This document shows positions 11,628-23,228 of a stretch of 64,000 nt of DNA, one piece after another (position 1 is the first letter of the stretch; each line of letters starts with the position of its first letter). The notes beneath the pieces are model-generated. The model saw nothing but the letters and a program-made list of their open reading frames with translations, did no database searches and was not told where the DNA came from. The position numbers and the translations under genes are program-made. Source of the stretch: Corticium candelabrum (taxonomy: Eukaryota; Porifera; Homoscleromorpha; Homosclerophorida; Plakinidae). The stretch covers positions 4,945,920 to 5,009,919 of the forward strand of contig NC_085102.1 in assembly GCF_963422355.1 (NCBI RefSeq). Direction: 5' to 3'.

Positions 11628-12300
11628 TCTAAATCTGATTTACTAGTTCTAGCAAGTCTACAGTTTTCTTGACAGCACCCAGGGCATTACATCGCTGTAG
11701 AACTACAGAAAAAGCTTCACGCCAGAGAGACTTGAATTCCGTGCTGTTCTTGCTGCCGTATTCATCCACAGACAGTTCAGACAGGTGACAAAGAAACTTG
11801 ATGGCGTGCTCACCCATCTCCCATAATGCTCAAACACTAGAGTGTCCCAGTTTGAGCCACTTCCAAATATATCTACTTCCTTTCCATATTTCTGCAATTT
11901 TACCATTTCTCTCATTCGTGCTGCTTCTCCGTCTTCTTCAGCTGCTCTAAGTAGTATGTCAACATTCCACGGATGAGCAACAGATATATCTAATTCAAGA
12001 TCTCTGCCGTTTTTTAGAATCAAATGCTATGATGTCAGGACATGAATTTGTGCCGTCATACAGATCTCTACGCTCTCTTGATAAGTTGTATTCATCTCTT
12101 GCAGATAATCACACCAGACACTAACAATGGAGTTGTGGGACCAAATGGGCCCTCTACCAGACTTACTTGTCAATAGGTGAAACCCTTCCCTGTCAATATT
12201 TCTTCCATAATCATATTTCTCAACAACAGAAGCAAGTATATCACACCCCACCTGCAATCTTGTTGCTAGACAAAAGTCGCTAGATTTAAGCGCAAACTTT
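11628..12300 (-). mobile_element. Second LINE 3' fragment of the same type, diverged subfamily
   Basis: Minus-strand pieces encode GFHLLTSKSGRGPIWSHNSI, GRDLELDISVAHPW, FEHYGRWG and SVVLQRCNALGAVKK in more than one frame. It is paralogous to the fragment just to its left but clearly diverged. A sister copy is at 59355-60070, where RPDIIAFDSKNGRDLELD is better kept. Confidence 0.6.
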
Positions 12301-12379
12301 GATGAGATTGGAATGATATTAAGCCATGCTCCTGCCCCTCCACCTAGCAGAGACCTGACACGTGCAGCCTGTCTTGTTG

Positions 12380-12462
12380 ATTAAGGATGTTATCTGTCTG
12401 TCTGTCTATCTGTATGTCTATCTGTTGTCTGTCTGTTTGTCTGTCTGTCTGTCAATACAGCT
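12380..12462. repeat. (CTGT)n microsatellite
   Basis: CTGT tract interrupted by CTAT and TTGT variants. Confidence 0.8.
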
Positions 12463-12689
12463 GCTTTAAAAATCAGCCCAACGCACTAAGAATTAACATT
12501 CCCACAGCTGTCTGTCACACATGATCGAGAGTCAGACTTAGCTATTGGTGTCTCCTGCACGATAAGATTTCATTGGCATCTAATCCACATATGATGTGAC
12601 TGGCAAGAAATCAAATCTCACAGATCCAAAAGTCACAAGAAAACCATACAAATCAAGTGTGTGTGTGTGTGTGGGTGTGGGTGTGTGGG

Positions 12690-13105
12690 GGGGGGGGCGG
12701 TGGAGCAGATGGTAGAGCGTTGGTGATGACATCCGGGATCTTGTATTCCGTGATAAGGGTTGAAGGTTTGATCCTGGTGGAGGCTCCGTTGTCGCAGTTT
12801 CCTTGAGCAAGAAACTCACACACACTTGCTTCTCTCGACTCAGGAGTATAAATGAGTACCTGGTCATTGACTGGGGTGGACATGACCACTGGCTTGACAG
12901 CAACATCATGCAGCAGACGGGTACGTGTGGGCCTTGGTGTCCAGTCCCAGAGCTGTGCCATTATCAGTGCCCCTGGATGACTCTGGCCAAGCTCCAGGTG
13001 GATTGTAGCGCTAGCCCCAAGATTCCACGTAGCGCATGGAGGCCCTGTCTCTGAAGGCAGGGGGAGCTATCTCTGCAACTGACCTCAAGGTCGACGTCGA
13101 AAGAT
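12690..13105 (+). mobile_element. tRNA-derived SINE (unit 1/2 boundary copy)
   Basis: Starts with a tRNA-like head: box A-like TGGAGCAGATGGTAGAGCG near 12701 and box B-like GGTTTGATCC near 12766. A conserved core follows (TTGAGCAAGAAACTCACACA, then CAGGAGTATAAATGAGTACC), then a GC-rich tail. Copies with the same plan occur at 18550-18966, 35395-35800 and 43484-43893. A tRNA gene is ruled out by length and by the lack of a cloverleaf 3' half. Confidence 0.7.
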
Positions 13106-13142
13106 GTGGAGGGCTTAATTAGCATTTGTCCATTTGTTTGTT

Positions 13143-13144
<2 letters not shown>

Positions 13145-13232
<88 letters not shown>
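13145..13232. repeat. (TG)n microsatellite
   Basis: About 85 bp of TG dinucleotide between two SINE segments. Confidence 0.95.
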
Positions 13233-13233
<1 letters not shown>

Positions 13234-13545
13234 CTCGTATAATTTCCTAAAGCAGGAAACTAACACACATTTGCTTCTCTTGACTCAGGAGTATAAATGA
13301 GTACCTGGTCATTGACTGGGGTCCTAAGCGGCCATCTGCTGTGACTGTGACATCAGCCACTGGGGTCCTGGTGAGACTTCGGGTGCTCACACTACAGTTG
13401 GCTTCACAAGTCGATGCTCCTGTGAGTGCTTGGCCTGGCTCCAGGAGTTTGCTAGCGCAGGCCCTGACTTCCCTGAGTAGCGCACAGGGCCCAGCTTAAC
13501 AGCTAGAGAGAGTGACCTCTGAGAGACAGCTCCTGACATTTAGGA
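13233..13545 (+). mobile_element. SINE 3'-half fragment
   Basis: Repeats the SINE core (CAGGAGTATAAATGAGTACC at about 13286) and tail without the tRNA-like head. It lies between the TG tract and the LINE fragment. Confidence 0.6.
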
Positions 13546-13552
13546 TTTTTTA

Positions 13553-14430
13553 GACTCGATGGGACCGGGAGCTTCAACATACTACCAATACTGATCTTCG
13601 ACAAAGATGGGCCGATGTAAGTCTGATGTCTGATGTCCTTCGTCACCACCGCCTTCAGTGGTTAGGACATGTTGCTCAAATACCTGCAATCAGATTACCA
13701 AAGAAACTATTATTTGGGTGGCTGTCACATTCTAGACCAGCTCAGGGGCCCCGCCTCACATGGAAAGACAGGATCCAGGCTGACTTGAAGTTGTTAAAAC
13801 TAGAGAATTGGTATCAACTGGCACAGCAACGTCCAGAATGACGAGCTCCATGTCAGGATGAAGTTGCACGTACCTCTACTGAACGATCATTTTCATGTGC
13901 TGTGTGTTGCCGCTCCTTTTGCAGTCATTCAGGTATGAAACGGCACAAGTGGATTGTGGAACGCCAACTGCCTCTGTGTGAACAACCAGGTGCAGTGCAA
14001 TGTGCCAAGTGTCATCGGTGGCTGAGAAGTAGGGGTGGACTGGCAATACATAAATGTTTAAATGTGTCTTCTTCTTCTTTGACTATGTCATCATCACTGA
14101 CTCTATTATCGATCCGGTCATCATCACTTGCCTCCACTGATTGTACCTCAAGTCGGATACCGGAGCCTGATAGGACATGCTGTTGCTGCCATTGTAGTCA
14201 ATGTGGACGGTGCTTCAAATCCAAGCCAGGATTCCAACGGCATAACTGTCATGGTGGCAAACGCTATTCAGTAAAAGACAGCAGTCAACTTCCCCTGTCT
14301 TGCGCATGTGGAAGACGTCTCCGGTGGTTCAAAGACATACAGACACATAAGTGCAGACAGTAACTACCTCGTCTTTCAGCTCTCCCCATATATGGGGCAG
14401 CGTGGCCAGACACTGGCAGCTGTAGTCAAG
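13553..14430 (+). mobile_element. LINE C-terminal fragment with RT tail and C2H2 zinc fingers (copy A)
   Basis: Encodes the familiar post-RT tail LQWLGHVAQIPAIRLPKKLL ... RLTWKDRIQADLK, then CAVCCRSF...MKRHK, CAKCHRWL...LAIHKC and CSQCGRCF...FQRHNC zinc-finger-like repeats. One in-frame stop separates tail and fingers in this copy. Copies B-D are at 19050, 35852 and 43984. They all begin at the same base after a TG tract, so they descend from one insertion. Confidence 0.75.
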
Positions 14431-14431
14431 T

Positions 14432-14433
<2 letters not shown>

Positions 14434-14502
<69 letters not shown>

Positions 14503-14533
14503 ATGCGCACGTGTGTGTGTGCATGTGCGTGTG

Positions 14534-14610
<77 letters not shown>

Positions 14611-14630
14611 TGCATGTGTGTGTGTGTGTA
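14434..14630. repeat. (TG)n microsatellite, about 200 bp
   Basis: TG tract with a short interruption of GCATGCGCACG type near 14500 and GTGCATG variants. It lies next to exon 4 of membrin copy 2. Confidence 0.95.
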
Positions 14631-14639
14631 CATCCATAC

Positions 14640-15876
14640 ATTTGCTGTAAATCTCTTTGACAACAACTCATTCCTATCGTGCTCTTCCTTTTCCTATCAC
14701 AACATCACGCTGCATCCAACATGACATTTCAATTACTCCTTATTGTGTACATCTCCATACCTTGAGCCGCTGTTTCTGTTGGAACGTCCTAAGAGTACTA
14801 TGTAGATGCTGACAATCATATGACAATTGTTCAACTCGTCTGTACAACAAACAAATTCATTTAACCACAAATAATCAACCAAATTGTGCAACCCATTTAA
14901 ATATTTTAGACAAAGTATACATACATGGTATACAAACATATTACATATTATTAGTCTGTAAGCTTGTTTGTCAGTCTGTCTGTACATATGCATGATGATA
15001 TGCTTCATGCATCTGTCTGTCTGTCTGTGTATGTCCAATCTTGTTATGACTCTAAAACCCTGTCCACACTAGACAAGAACAGATTGCGATCGAATCGCAA
15101 TCCTGCTGATCACTTTGAAAACGCTACCTCCACCTCATTTTCAGTATCACGTGACTGATGACCGATGTGTACATGTTGGTTTTTTGCTTGTGGAAAGCGT
15201 TGATACAGCAACGTAACGTGAGCAAGACCAGAGACGAGTGAGGAGGGTTAGATGTTACAACTACACGTGTAGTGCATGTGGAGGTAACGCCCACTATTTC
15301 TAATTTGATTCAACTAATCGCGATCGAAACCACCTGTTGATGTGAAGTGGATTTATCACGATCCAGTTGCCAGGGCTTTAGTCTTCTAAGAACTGGCTCA
15401 TAGCTATTTTTAAAGCAAGGTTTGCATTCTACACTTGACAATGTCACTTTACATGATATATATCCAATAAACCTTCTGTCTGTCTGCCATCTGTATGCAT
15501 GTATGTATGTACGTTTATCTGTCTGTATATATGTTACTTACTGTATGTCCGTCTGTCTGTCTGTCTGTCTATCTACCCATCTACCATCCCTCCTCTCATT
15601 CCACAAATCTCACAGTTTGGCGCTCTGCTTCCTGGAAGGTGGTTCTTTAGCGACCATCTGCTCCAACCTCTGAATATCAGAGAACAACTCCTCTAATTTA
15701 CCCTCAATTTCCTGCTCAAGTTGAGGCGAATACGAGTGCCCTAGAGATGATATGTGACTCTGAACTTCCATCAACAATCTGCAAACACAAACAAAAATCT
15801 GAGGTCGCAAGAAGAAAACGAAATACGAAATTAGTTTTATTGTTTACTTGTTCGCTTTTTGATATAATGATTCCAT
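14640..15876 (-). pseudogene. GOSR2: Membrin 5' half, copy 2 (exons 1-4 only)
   Basis: Exons at 14640..14693, 14761..14839, 15614..15778 and 15848..15876 match exons 4, 3, 2 and 1 of the intact gene, with splice sites kept and no frame damage seen. Exons 5-7 (SNARE core and membrane anchor) are absent: left of exon 4 lie a TG tract and the LINE/SINE debris. A transcript from this copy could encode only the N-terminal helices and linker. Confidence 0.9.
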
Positions 15877-16499
15877 TGACGAAAGGCAGAGGAAGACGGT
15901 CACAAAGGCTAGAACATCAACGAGCCACGTTGGCAGTACTGGTTATAAAATTTGTAAAATGCCCGGATAATTACAATTTACGAATCTAAGGTAACATCTT
16001 GATTATTTATTATGTTGTGAGCATGTAACTAGAAATTTGAGGATAAGTTATAAACTAGAAAACAGAAACTCCTAAAAGTTAAATATACAATCAATAAATA
16101 ACTAACTAATATTTAAATTACAATAAATATATAATTAATTAATTAATCAAATTTATTTTATTATAAATGTTTTGTTGGTTACTATGTATAACAGTTAATC
16201 CTTGAATTAATTAAATGTAACTACACGTGATCTAACATATAACAATTTATCTATTGCTACACCGGTAAATATTGTTGTTAACTGTAGACAGTAAACCACA
16301 TTTCTGCTCACAAACTGTGTATGTTTATAACAAAATTTCCATCTAGCAGCACATCATACTGTATGCAGCAATCCTACACAACAAGCAGCTGTTACAACAA
16401 TCATTCTTAGCAGACACTTGTCTAGTCAGAGAAACATAGATACACACAAAAATGGAAAGATAAGTACATGTGATGGTTTTGATAAAGGAAACTTGTTCT
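15877..16499. other. Spacer between membrin copy 2 and collagen copy 2
   Basis: AT-rich, closely similar to 5418-6050. No exon seen. Confidence 0.6.
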
Positions 16500-17797
16500 T
16501 CACTGTCCTCGAGCACAGTAAGCTAGAGCGCATTCTGGAATGTTAGGTAAGTTGTATATGTAATACTGTCCACAGTTGATCACTTCAACACTAGCCTGCC
16601 TCCAACAACAATTGCCGCTAAGACTAAAGCAAACTGTTCTTGAAATTTTTTGACCAATTACATTTGGGTGAGATCCTGTTAACCATCCTGATGCATAAGT
16701 TCCACAGTAGTTCTCAGATGTGCACTTCTCTGGCATAGCTCCACCTATTGTAGGACTGAAGGAATGCCAGCCTGGTGTGAAACCATGTTGATTGCCTGAA
16801 TGTCCTGTCTTATCACAGTGAATAGTTGTCTTAGAATGATGCTCAGATGTTTGTCTCCAAGTTTCATCTAAAACACGATGATTCCATGGTAAACATTGAC
16901 TGGGTAGATTAAACAATTGATAATTGATAGACAATTGATGTAAATCCTGCTCATCCCCTTTGTTTCCTTTCATTCCTTTTCCTCCTTGTAACCCAATCTC
17001 CCCCTTTCCACCCTTCTCTCCACCTTTGTCTCCTTCTTCTCCTTTTTCTCCTCGAGGACCCAAACTTCCTTGCAGTCCACCGACTCCCCTCTCTCCTCTT
17101 TCTCCTTTCTCTCCACTCACTCCCATGTCTCCTTTCCTACCTGCTATTCCACGTGGACCCTGTTTACCTGCTGATCCCTTACTGCCAGGTTCGCCATTCC
17201 TTCCCACCTCGCCATTTCTTCCAGCTGGTCCTGGCAATCCAATTGGACCGTCCTTTCCTGACAAACCTGTACGACCGTCTCTTCCCGGCAAACCTTGCAA
17301 TCCAGTTGAACCATCTTTTCCTGACAAACCTGGCAATCCAATTGGACCATCTCTACCTGGCAAACCTGGCAATCCAGTTGAACCGTCTTTTCCTGACAAA
17401 CCATCTCTACCTGGCAAGCCTGGCAATCCGTCTCTTCCTGGTTGACCTGGTATACAAATTGCTGATTCTGGTTTGCACATCTGTTTGATGAATGACCCAA
17501 ATACGTGTGCAATGTTGATTGTAACTTGTGACGACTGACTGGGAGATTCTTCCGACCTCTTCCCTCTTTCTCCTCCATACTCAGACAACGTCTCATAAAC
17601 CTGCTTCATTTCCTCTTTTTCTACTTGAAGTTCCTGCAAGTCCAACTGCAACTTCTCTACGCTTTTCTCAAATCTTTTCTCCTGAACACTGAGCTTCCAC
17701 AACAGAAAACCGCTAAACACAAAATTGCCCACAACTAACGATAGAAACAACGCAATCGTCCATCTGCCGGTTGGACCACAATTTCGTTGCAAAACTT
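16500..17797 (-). pseudogene. Collagen-D8C copy 2, lost its start and promoter
   Basis: Open frame from QRNCGPTGRWT through the membrane segment, coiled coil, RGKR site, the longest Gly-X-Y stretch of the family and a full ten-cysteine D8C domain. The sequence departs from its sisters at 17797/17798, eleven codons into the protein, where it joins a LINE fragment. The codons for MSSSEVDES, the 5' UTR, the divergent promoter and the SAP30BP copy are all missing. Just upstream in frame are two TGA codons and no ATG. The collagen part is longer because of extra 36-bp units (12 residues, four Gly-X-Y). The D8C domain itself looks intact, so expression from a captured upstream exon cannot be excluded. 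Confidence 0.85.
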
Positions 17798-18240
17798 TAC
17801 TTCATCATCTCTTGCACTCTTTGCCAGCTTGTTCGCCCCAACGGTCAAAATGTTGGAAAACAAGAGGAATGACCAATGGGCAGGACCCTTCTGGCCGCAG
17901 CTGAGAATTATACTTTGCCTCTTTCTTCTCCTCCCGTTTCATTGCTGCTACTCCTTCTCTGGAGGCTGCCTTCACTGAGTCCAAACACCATGGATGAGCC
18001 AACGACACATCTAATTCAATGTCTGCACCTGAATCTGGGTCATAAACGAGGATGTCCAACCTCTTGTCACTGTTGACATACCGGTATTGTAGCTCTAGTT
18101 TGTGTGGCAGAGTTGAGAAAGGCAGTTAGACCATGCTGACACAATTAAGTTGTGAGTGTGCACTGGACCACCGCCAGTCTTACAAGTGATTAGATGGTAT
18201 CCTTGGATGTCCAGTTCCTTGCCACAATCACAACTGCTCG
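17798..18240 (-). mobile_element. LINE 3' fragment (knuckle plus endonuclease tail), unit 2 copy
   Basis: Same element as 10745-11480, closest to the 42.7 kb copy. It is truncated where it meets collagen copy 2; the junction shows at most one shared base. Confidence 0.7.
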
Positions 18241-18308
18241 GTGTCTGTCTGTTAATATGTATGTCCATCTTTTTTTGTGTCTGTGTGTCTTGTCTGTCTG
18301 TCCATCCA

Positions 18309-18340
<32 letters not shown>
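18241..18340. repeat. (CTGT)n microsatellite
   Basis: CTGT repeats with TTTTTGTG and CCATCCAT interruptions. Confidence 0.8.
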
Positions 18341-18342
<2 letters not shown>

Positions 18343-18549
18343 AAAACAGCTGCTTTAAATATCAGCCCAATGCATTAAGAATTAACATTCCAACAGCTGT
18401 CTGTCACACATGATCGAGATTCAGACTTAGCTATTGGCGTCTCCTGCAAGATGAGATTTCATTGGCATCTAATCCACATATCATGTGACTGGCAAGAAAT
18501 CAGATCCACAAGTCACAAGAAAACCATAAAAATCAAGTGTGTGCACGCA

Positions 18550-18962
18550 CGTGTGTGGTGCTGTGGCTCAATTGGTTAGAATGCGTTTGGAGAATGGGAA
18601 CATCTGGGACCTTGCAGGGTTTCCAGTTCAAGTCACGGTGATGGCAAGCTATAGCATAATTTCGTTGGGCAAGAAACTTACACACAATTGCCTCTCTCGA
18701 CTCAGAAGTATAAATGAGTACCTGGTCTCTGACTGGAGTGGCAAAGGCCTCCGACTGCAACAAAGTCCATCAGCCACTGGGGTCCGGATGGGACTTTGGG
18801 TGCCCACACCACAGTTGGCGTCGCAGTCGGTGCTCCTGTGAGCACCTGGCCAGGCTCCAGGAGATTGCTTAGCATGGCCCATAGCTTCTGCTTAGTGCAC
18901 AGGAACCCAGCCATCTGGCTGGGGGGCATTACCGTTTAACAGCAGCTTCTTACCCATTTTGC

Positions 18963-18966
<4 letters not shown>
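18550..18966 (+). mobile_element. tRNA-derived SINE (unit 2 copy)
   Basis: Head has box A-like TGGCTCAATTGGTTAGA (about 18565) and box B-like CAGTTCAAGTCA. The core TTGGGCAAGAAACTTACACA and CAGAAGTATAAATGAGTACC follow, then a tail ending next to a TG tract. Confidence 0.75.

Positions 18967-19049
<83 letters not shown>
18967..19049. repeat. (TG)n microsatellite
   Basis: Pure TG tract between the SINE and the LINE fragment. Confidence 0.95.
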
Positions 19050-19050
<1 letters not shown>

Positions 19051-19930
19051 CTCGATGGGACCAAGAGCTTCAACATACTACCAATACTGATCTTCAACAA
19101 AGATGGGATGATGTAAGTCTCATGTCTGACGTCCTTCGTCGTCGCTGTCTTCAGTGGTTAGGACATGTTGCTCAAATGCCTGCAATCAGATTACCAAAGA
19201 AACTATTATTTGGGTGGCTGTCACATTCTAGACCAGCTCAGGGGCCCCACCTCACAAGGAAAGACAGGATCCAGGCTGACTTGAAGTTGTTAAAACTAGA
19301 GAATTGGTATCACCTGGCACAGCAACGTCCAGAATGGCGAGCTTCATGTCAGGCTGAAGTTACACGTACCTCTACTGAACGATCCTTTTCATGTGCTGTG
19401 TGTTGCCGCTCCTTTCGGAGTCATTCAGGTATGAAACGGCACAAGTGGATTGTGGAACGCCAACTGCCTCTGTCTGAACAACCAGGCGCAGTGCAATGTG
19501 CCAAGTGTCATCGGTGGCTGAGAAGTAGGGGTGGACTGGCAATACATAAATGTTTAAATGTGTCTTCTTATTCTTCTTTGACTATGTCATCATCATCGAC
19601 TTTATTATCGATCTGGTCATCATCACTTGTCTCCACTGATTGTACCTCGAGTGGGATACCAGAGCCTGATAGGACATGCTGTTGCTGCCATTGAAGTCAA
19701 TGTGGACGGTGCTTCAAATCCAAGCCAGGATTCCAACGGCATAACTGTCACCGTGGCAAACGCTGTTCAGAAAAAAAAAGCAGTCAACTTCCCCTGTCTT
19801 GCACATGTGGAAGACGTTTCCGGTGGTTCAAGGACATACAGAGACATAAATGAAGACAGTAACTACCTCGTCTTTCAGCTCTCCCCATATATGGAGCGGT
19901 GTGGCCAGACGCTGGCAGCTGTAGTCAAGT

Positions 19931-19934
<4 letters not shown>
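19050..19934 (+). mobile_element. LINE C-terminal fragment, copy B
   Basis: Continuous frame through the LQWLGHV tail and the first two zinc-finger-like motifs; the third is frame-broken. 3' sequence runs to the next TG tract. Confidence 0.75.

Positions 19935-19999
<65 letters not shown>
19935..19999. repeat. (TG)n microsatellite
   Basis: TG tract next to exon 4 of membrin copy 3. Confidence 0.95.
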
Positions 20000-20004
<5 letters not shown>

Positions 20005-20017
20005 TGCACATCCACAC

Positions 20018-22614
20018 ATTTGCTGTAAATCTCCTGACAAAAATTCATTCCTATCGTGCTCTTCCTTTTCCTATCACAACATCACGCTGCATCCAACACA
20101 ACATTTCAATTACTCCTTATTGTGTACATCTCCATACCTTGAGCCGCTGTTTCTGTTGGAACGTCCTAAGAGTACTATGTAGATGCTGACAATCATATGA
20201 CAATTGTTCAACTCGTCTGTACAACAAACAAATTCATTTAACCACAAATAATCAACCAAATTGTGCAACCCATTTAAATGTTTTAGACAAAGTATACATA
20301 CATGGTATACAAACATATTACGTATTATTAGTCTGTAAGCTTGTTTGTCTGTCTGTCTGTACATATGGCATACGCATGATGATATGCTTCTTATATGGTA
20401 AGTTGGTGGATGGTGGACAAACGTCTATACAATATACATTGGCTCTTGCAGGGCATAGCGTGACCTCTAGAAATGGGGGCTAGACTTATGATGCTATAAG
20501 ACACGCCCACTTTTTATTAGTTTGTACTTGTCTACACATTACATATCCTTACATGCATACCCAGACAGACCCACAGTGTACATAGTTAACTACCTACCTG
20601 CATGCAAACACCTGGTTGAATCGTGTCTACTTTTACATAAAACTGTGTATGCACGTCTGCTAGAAGAATTGACAAAGACAAGACGAGGCAAACCGAATGC
20701 AAGCCTGCATAATGCTATCGGTAGCTAAGTATAGACCGTACGCTTGTGTCTAGCCAAAATACCCATATACAAGATAGAAATCAAATGCAGATGTTCTAAC
20801 TAAGCGTCACTTATAAGTTTGATCAATTAATATAATAACAAACTCCTTTGTCCACTAAAGTTAAATTTGTATTATATGGACATGTGACTCACTCATGAAG
20901 GATTGGTATCCCAATTTTAAAACCCATTTCCAAGCATTACGTGTCTAAAGTCCACAAATTTTAAGACGACACCTACAAATAATGGGGGCGGGGCTATAGC
21001 CAGGTCTAGCCCATGCCATGCTACTAAAAGAGTGCACCCCTGCCTCTTGTCTAGTTTAGACTGTATGGAATACAGACTTATTACTGCAGGGGTGTATCAT
21101 GACCTCTAGAAATGGGGGATAGACTTCACTCTGCTACAGGACACTCCCACTTCTTACTGACTTTTAATTAACTGATATGTTAAATCAGTGGCGTATCCAG
21201 ACTGAAAAAAAAGGTGATGCAAACTTGGACAATTTAGGGAGGTTTCACTAAAAGTTTGTGAATACCATAGTATACATTAATGTCTCATTACCACATGAAT
21301 TTGATATCTACAACGTACTTAGTATCATGGTATATTATATGTGTACTCATGAGGAACACAAAACATACATTAATTATGTTCTGTATGTTTAAGAAAGACA
21401 TTCTGAGAGGTTGTTTGTTAACAAACGTATCCAAGGTTGCATCCTAATCAACGTCACTTCTATAGTTAAAGTGCAAGTAGTGCAAGTCCATTGAGTCTTT
21501 CTTGCCTCATTATAGACTTTAGGTAAGTTATAAGACGTTAACATGTTAGGCCACTGATACCGCGCTAACAGACCTAGCAACAACGGATTAGAAACAAGAG
21601 TAAGAATGTCAGGAAAATGGTAACTTTTGTCACATTGTTTGATAGAATCCATAGGAATGATGGTTGTCTCAGTTTACTGTCCAGCACAACAGTGCATTTG
21701 CAAGTATGACGTATTTAAAGTCCACAAATTTTAAGACCACGCCTACAAATGATGGGTGGCTATAGCTCGGTCTAGCCCATGCCACACTACGCCCCTCATT
21801 ACTCTAACCCTAGTGCATGCGTACCTAGTGCATCTCTTGGCAAGTTAAGATCATCATTTCTTCCTCTCTTACATTAGATCTACACGACAATCCTCGTATG
21901 TTTTTTTGTGATCTCGTGTAAAAGCCATTCCACTGTTTGAGTCAAGTTTACTGACTGTAACAATGATTTCCTCTTTTTCTTTGTTTCTCTTAACGTTGTC
22001 TTTAGTTTACACGCTCTTAGCTGTGTACTTGTGCCCTTGTAGATAGGAAAGATATAAAACAGCTTGTCTGTTCATCCGTCTGTCTGTCTGTCTGTCTGTC
22101 TGTGTATGTCCGATTTTGTCATGACTGTTAGTCTTCTAAGAACTGACAAATACCTACTTTTAAAGCAAACTTTGCTTTTTACACTTGACAATGTCACTTT
22201 ACATGATATATATCCAATAAACCTTCTGTCTGTCTGTCCATCTGTAAGCATGCATGTATGTACGTTTGTCTGTCTGTATATATGTTACGTATGTCCGTCT
22301 GTCTGTCTATCTACCCATCTACCATCCCTCCTCTCATTCCACTAATCTCACAGTTTGGCGCTCTGCTTCCTGGAAGGTGGTTCTTTAGCGACCATCTGCT
22401 CCAACCTCTGAATATCAGAGAACAACTCCTCTAATTTACCCTCAATTTCCTGCTCAAGTTGAGGCGAATACGATTGCCCTAGAGATGATATGTGACTCTC
22501 AACTTCCATCAACAATCTGCAAACACAAACAAAAATCTGAGGTCGCAAGAATAAAACGAAATACGAATTTAGTTTTGTTGTTTACTTGTTCGCTTTTTGA
22601 TATAATGATTCCAT
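20018..22614 (-). pseudogene. GOSR2: Membrin 5' half, copy 3 (exons 1-4, interrupted)
   Basis: Exons at 20018..20070 (4), 20138..20216 (3), 22352..22516 (2) and 22586..22614 (1). Exon 4 has a one-base deletion relative to the intact gene (53 instead of 54 nt). Intron 2 is enlarged by the MITE cluster at about 20.4-21.8 kb. Exons 5-7 are absent. Confidence 0.88.
20450..21800. mobile_element. Cluster of related hAT-like MITEs in membrin intron 2 (copy 3)
   Basis: Two similar segments (about 20450-21050 and 21085-21800) each start near GACCTCTAGAAATGGGGG and end near a GGTCTAGCCCATGCCA block that reads as a partial inverted repeat of the start. A third hAT-type end, CAGTGGCGTATCCAGACTG, lies at about 21188. 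No transposase. The whole cluster recurs at about 45370-46720, so it was present before that block was duplicated. Confidence 0.5.
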
Positions 22615-23228
22615 TGACGAAAGGCAGAGGAAGACGGTCACAAAGGCTAGAACATCCAACTAGCCATGTTGGCAGGACAGAGTATCTAAAGTTTGTAAAA
22701 TGCCCGGATAATGACAATTCCCGGATTTCAAATAGCATTTTGAGCATGTAAATAGAAATTTGAGGCTAAGTTATAAATTAGAAAACGGAATCTGCTAAAA
22801 GATAAGTATACAATAAATAAATAACTAATATTATTGATTATTTAAATTACAATAAATATATAATTAATTAATTAATCAAATTATTTTTATTATAAATATT
22901 TTGTTGGTTACTATGTATAACAGTTAATCCTTAAATTAATTAAATGTAACTACACGTGATCTAACATATAACAATTTATCTATTGCTACACTGGTAAATA
23001 TTGTTGTTAACTGTAGACAGCAAACCACATTTCTGCTCACAAACTGTGTATGTTTATAACAAAATTTCCATCTAGCAGCACATCATACTGTATGCAGCAA
23101 TCCTACACAACAAGCAGCTGTTACAACAATCATTCTTAGCAGACACTTGTCTAGTCAGAGAAGCATAGATACACACAAAAATGGAAAGATAAGTACATGT
23201 GATGGTTTTGATAAAGGAAACTTGTTCT
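22615..23228. other. Spacer between membrin copy 3 and collagen copy 3
   Basis: AT-rich, same as in the other units. No exon seen. Confidence 0.6.

Noticed and set aside
14431-14724. Cys-Val or His-Thr repeat open frames over TG/AC tracts here and at about 15 other sites
   Set aside because: Pure microsatellite translation.
16960-17445. Long Pro-rich open frame on the plus strand opposite collagen copy 2 (and similar ones opposite the other copies)
   Set aside because: It is the antisense reading of Gly-X-Y codons; Gly/Pro-rich DNA leaves the other strand open. No start context or family match.
18565-18640. tRNA gene
   Set aside because: Box A and box B-like motifs are there, but the sequence continues into a SINE core, lacks a proper acceptor stem, and recurs with the same tail in several units.
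20522-20728. Short open frame in the MITE cluster (and its twin at 45444-45650)
   Set aside because: Conserved only because the block was duplicated; no motif, no splice context.
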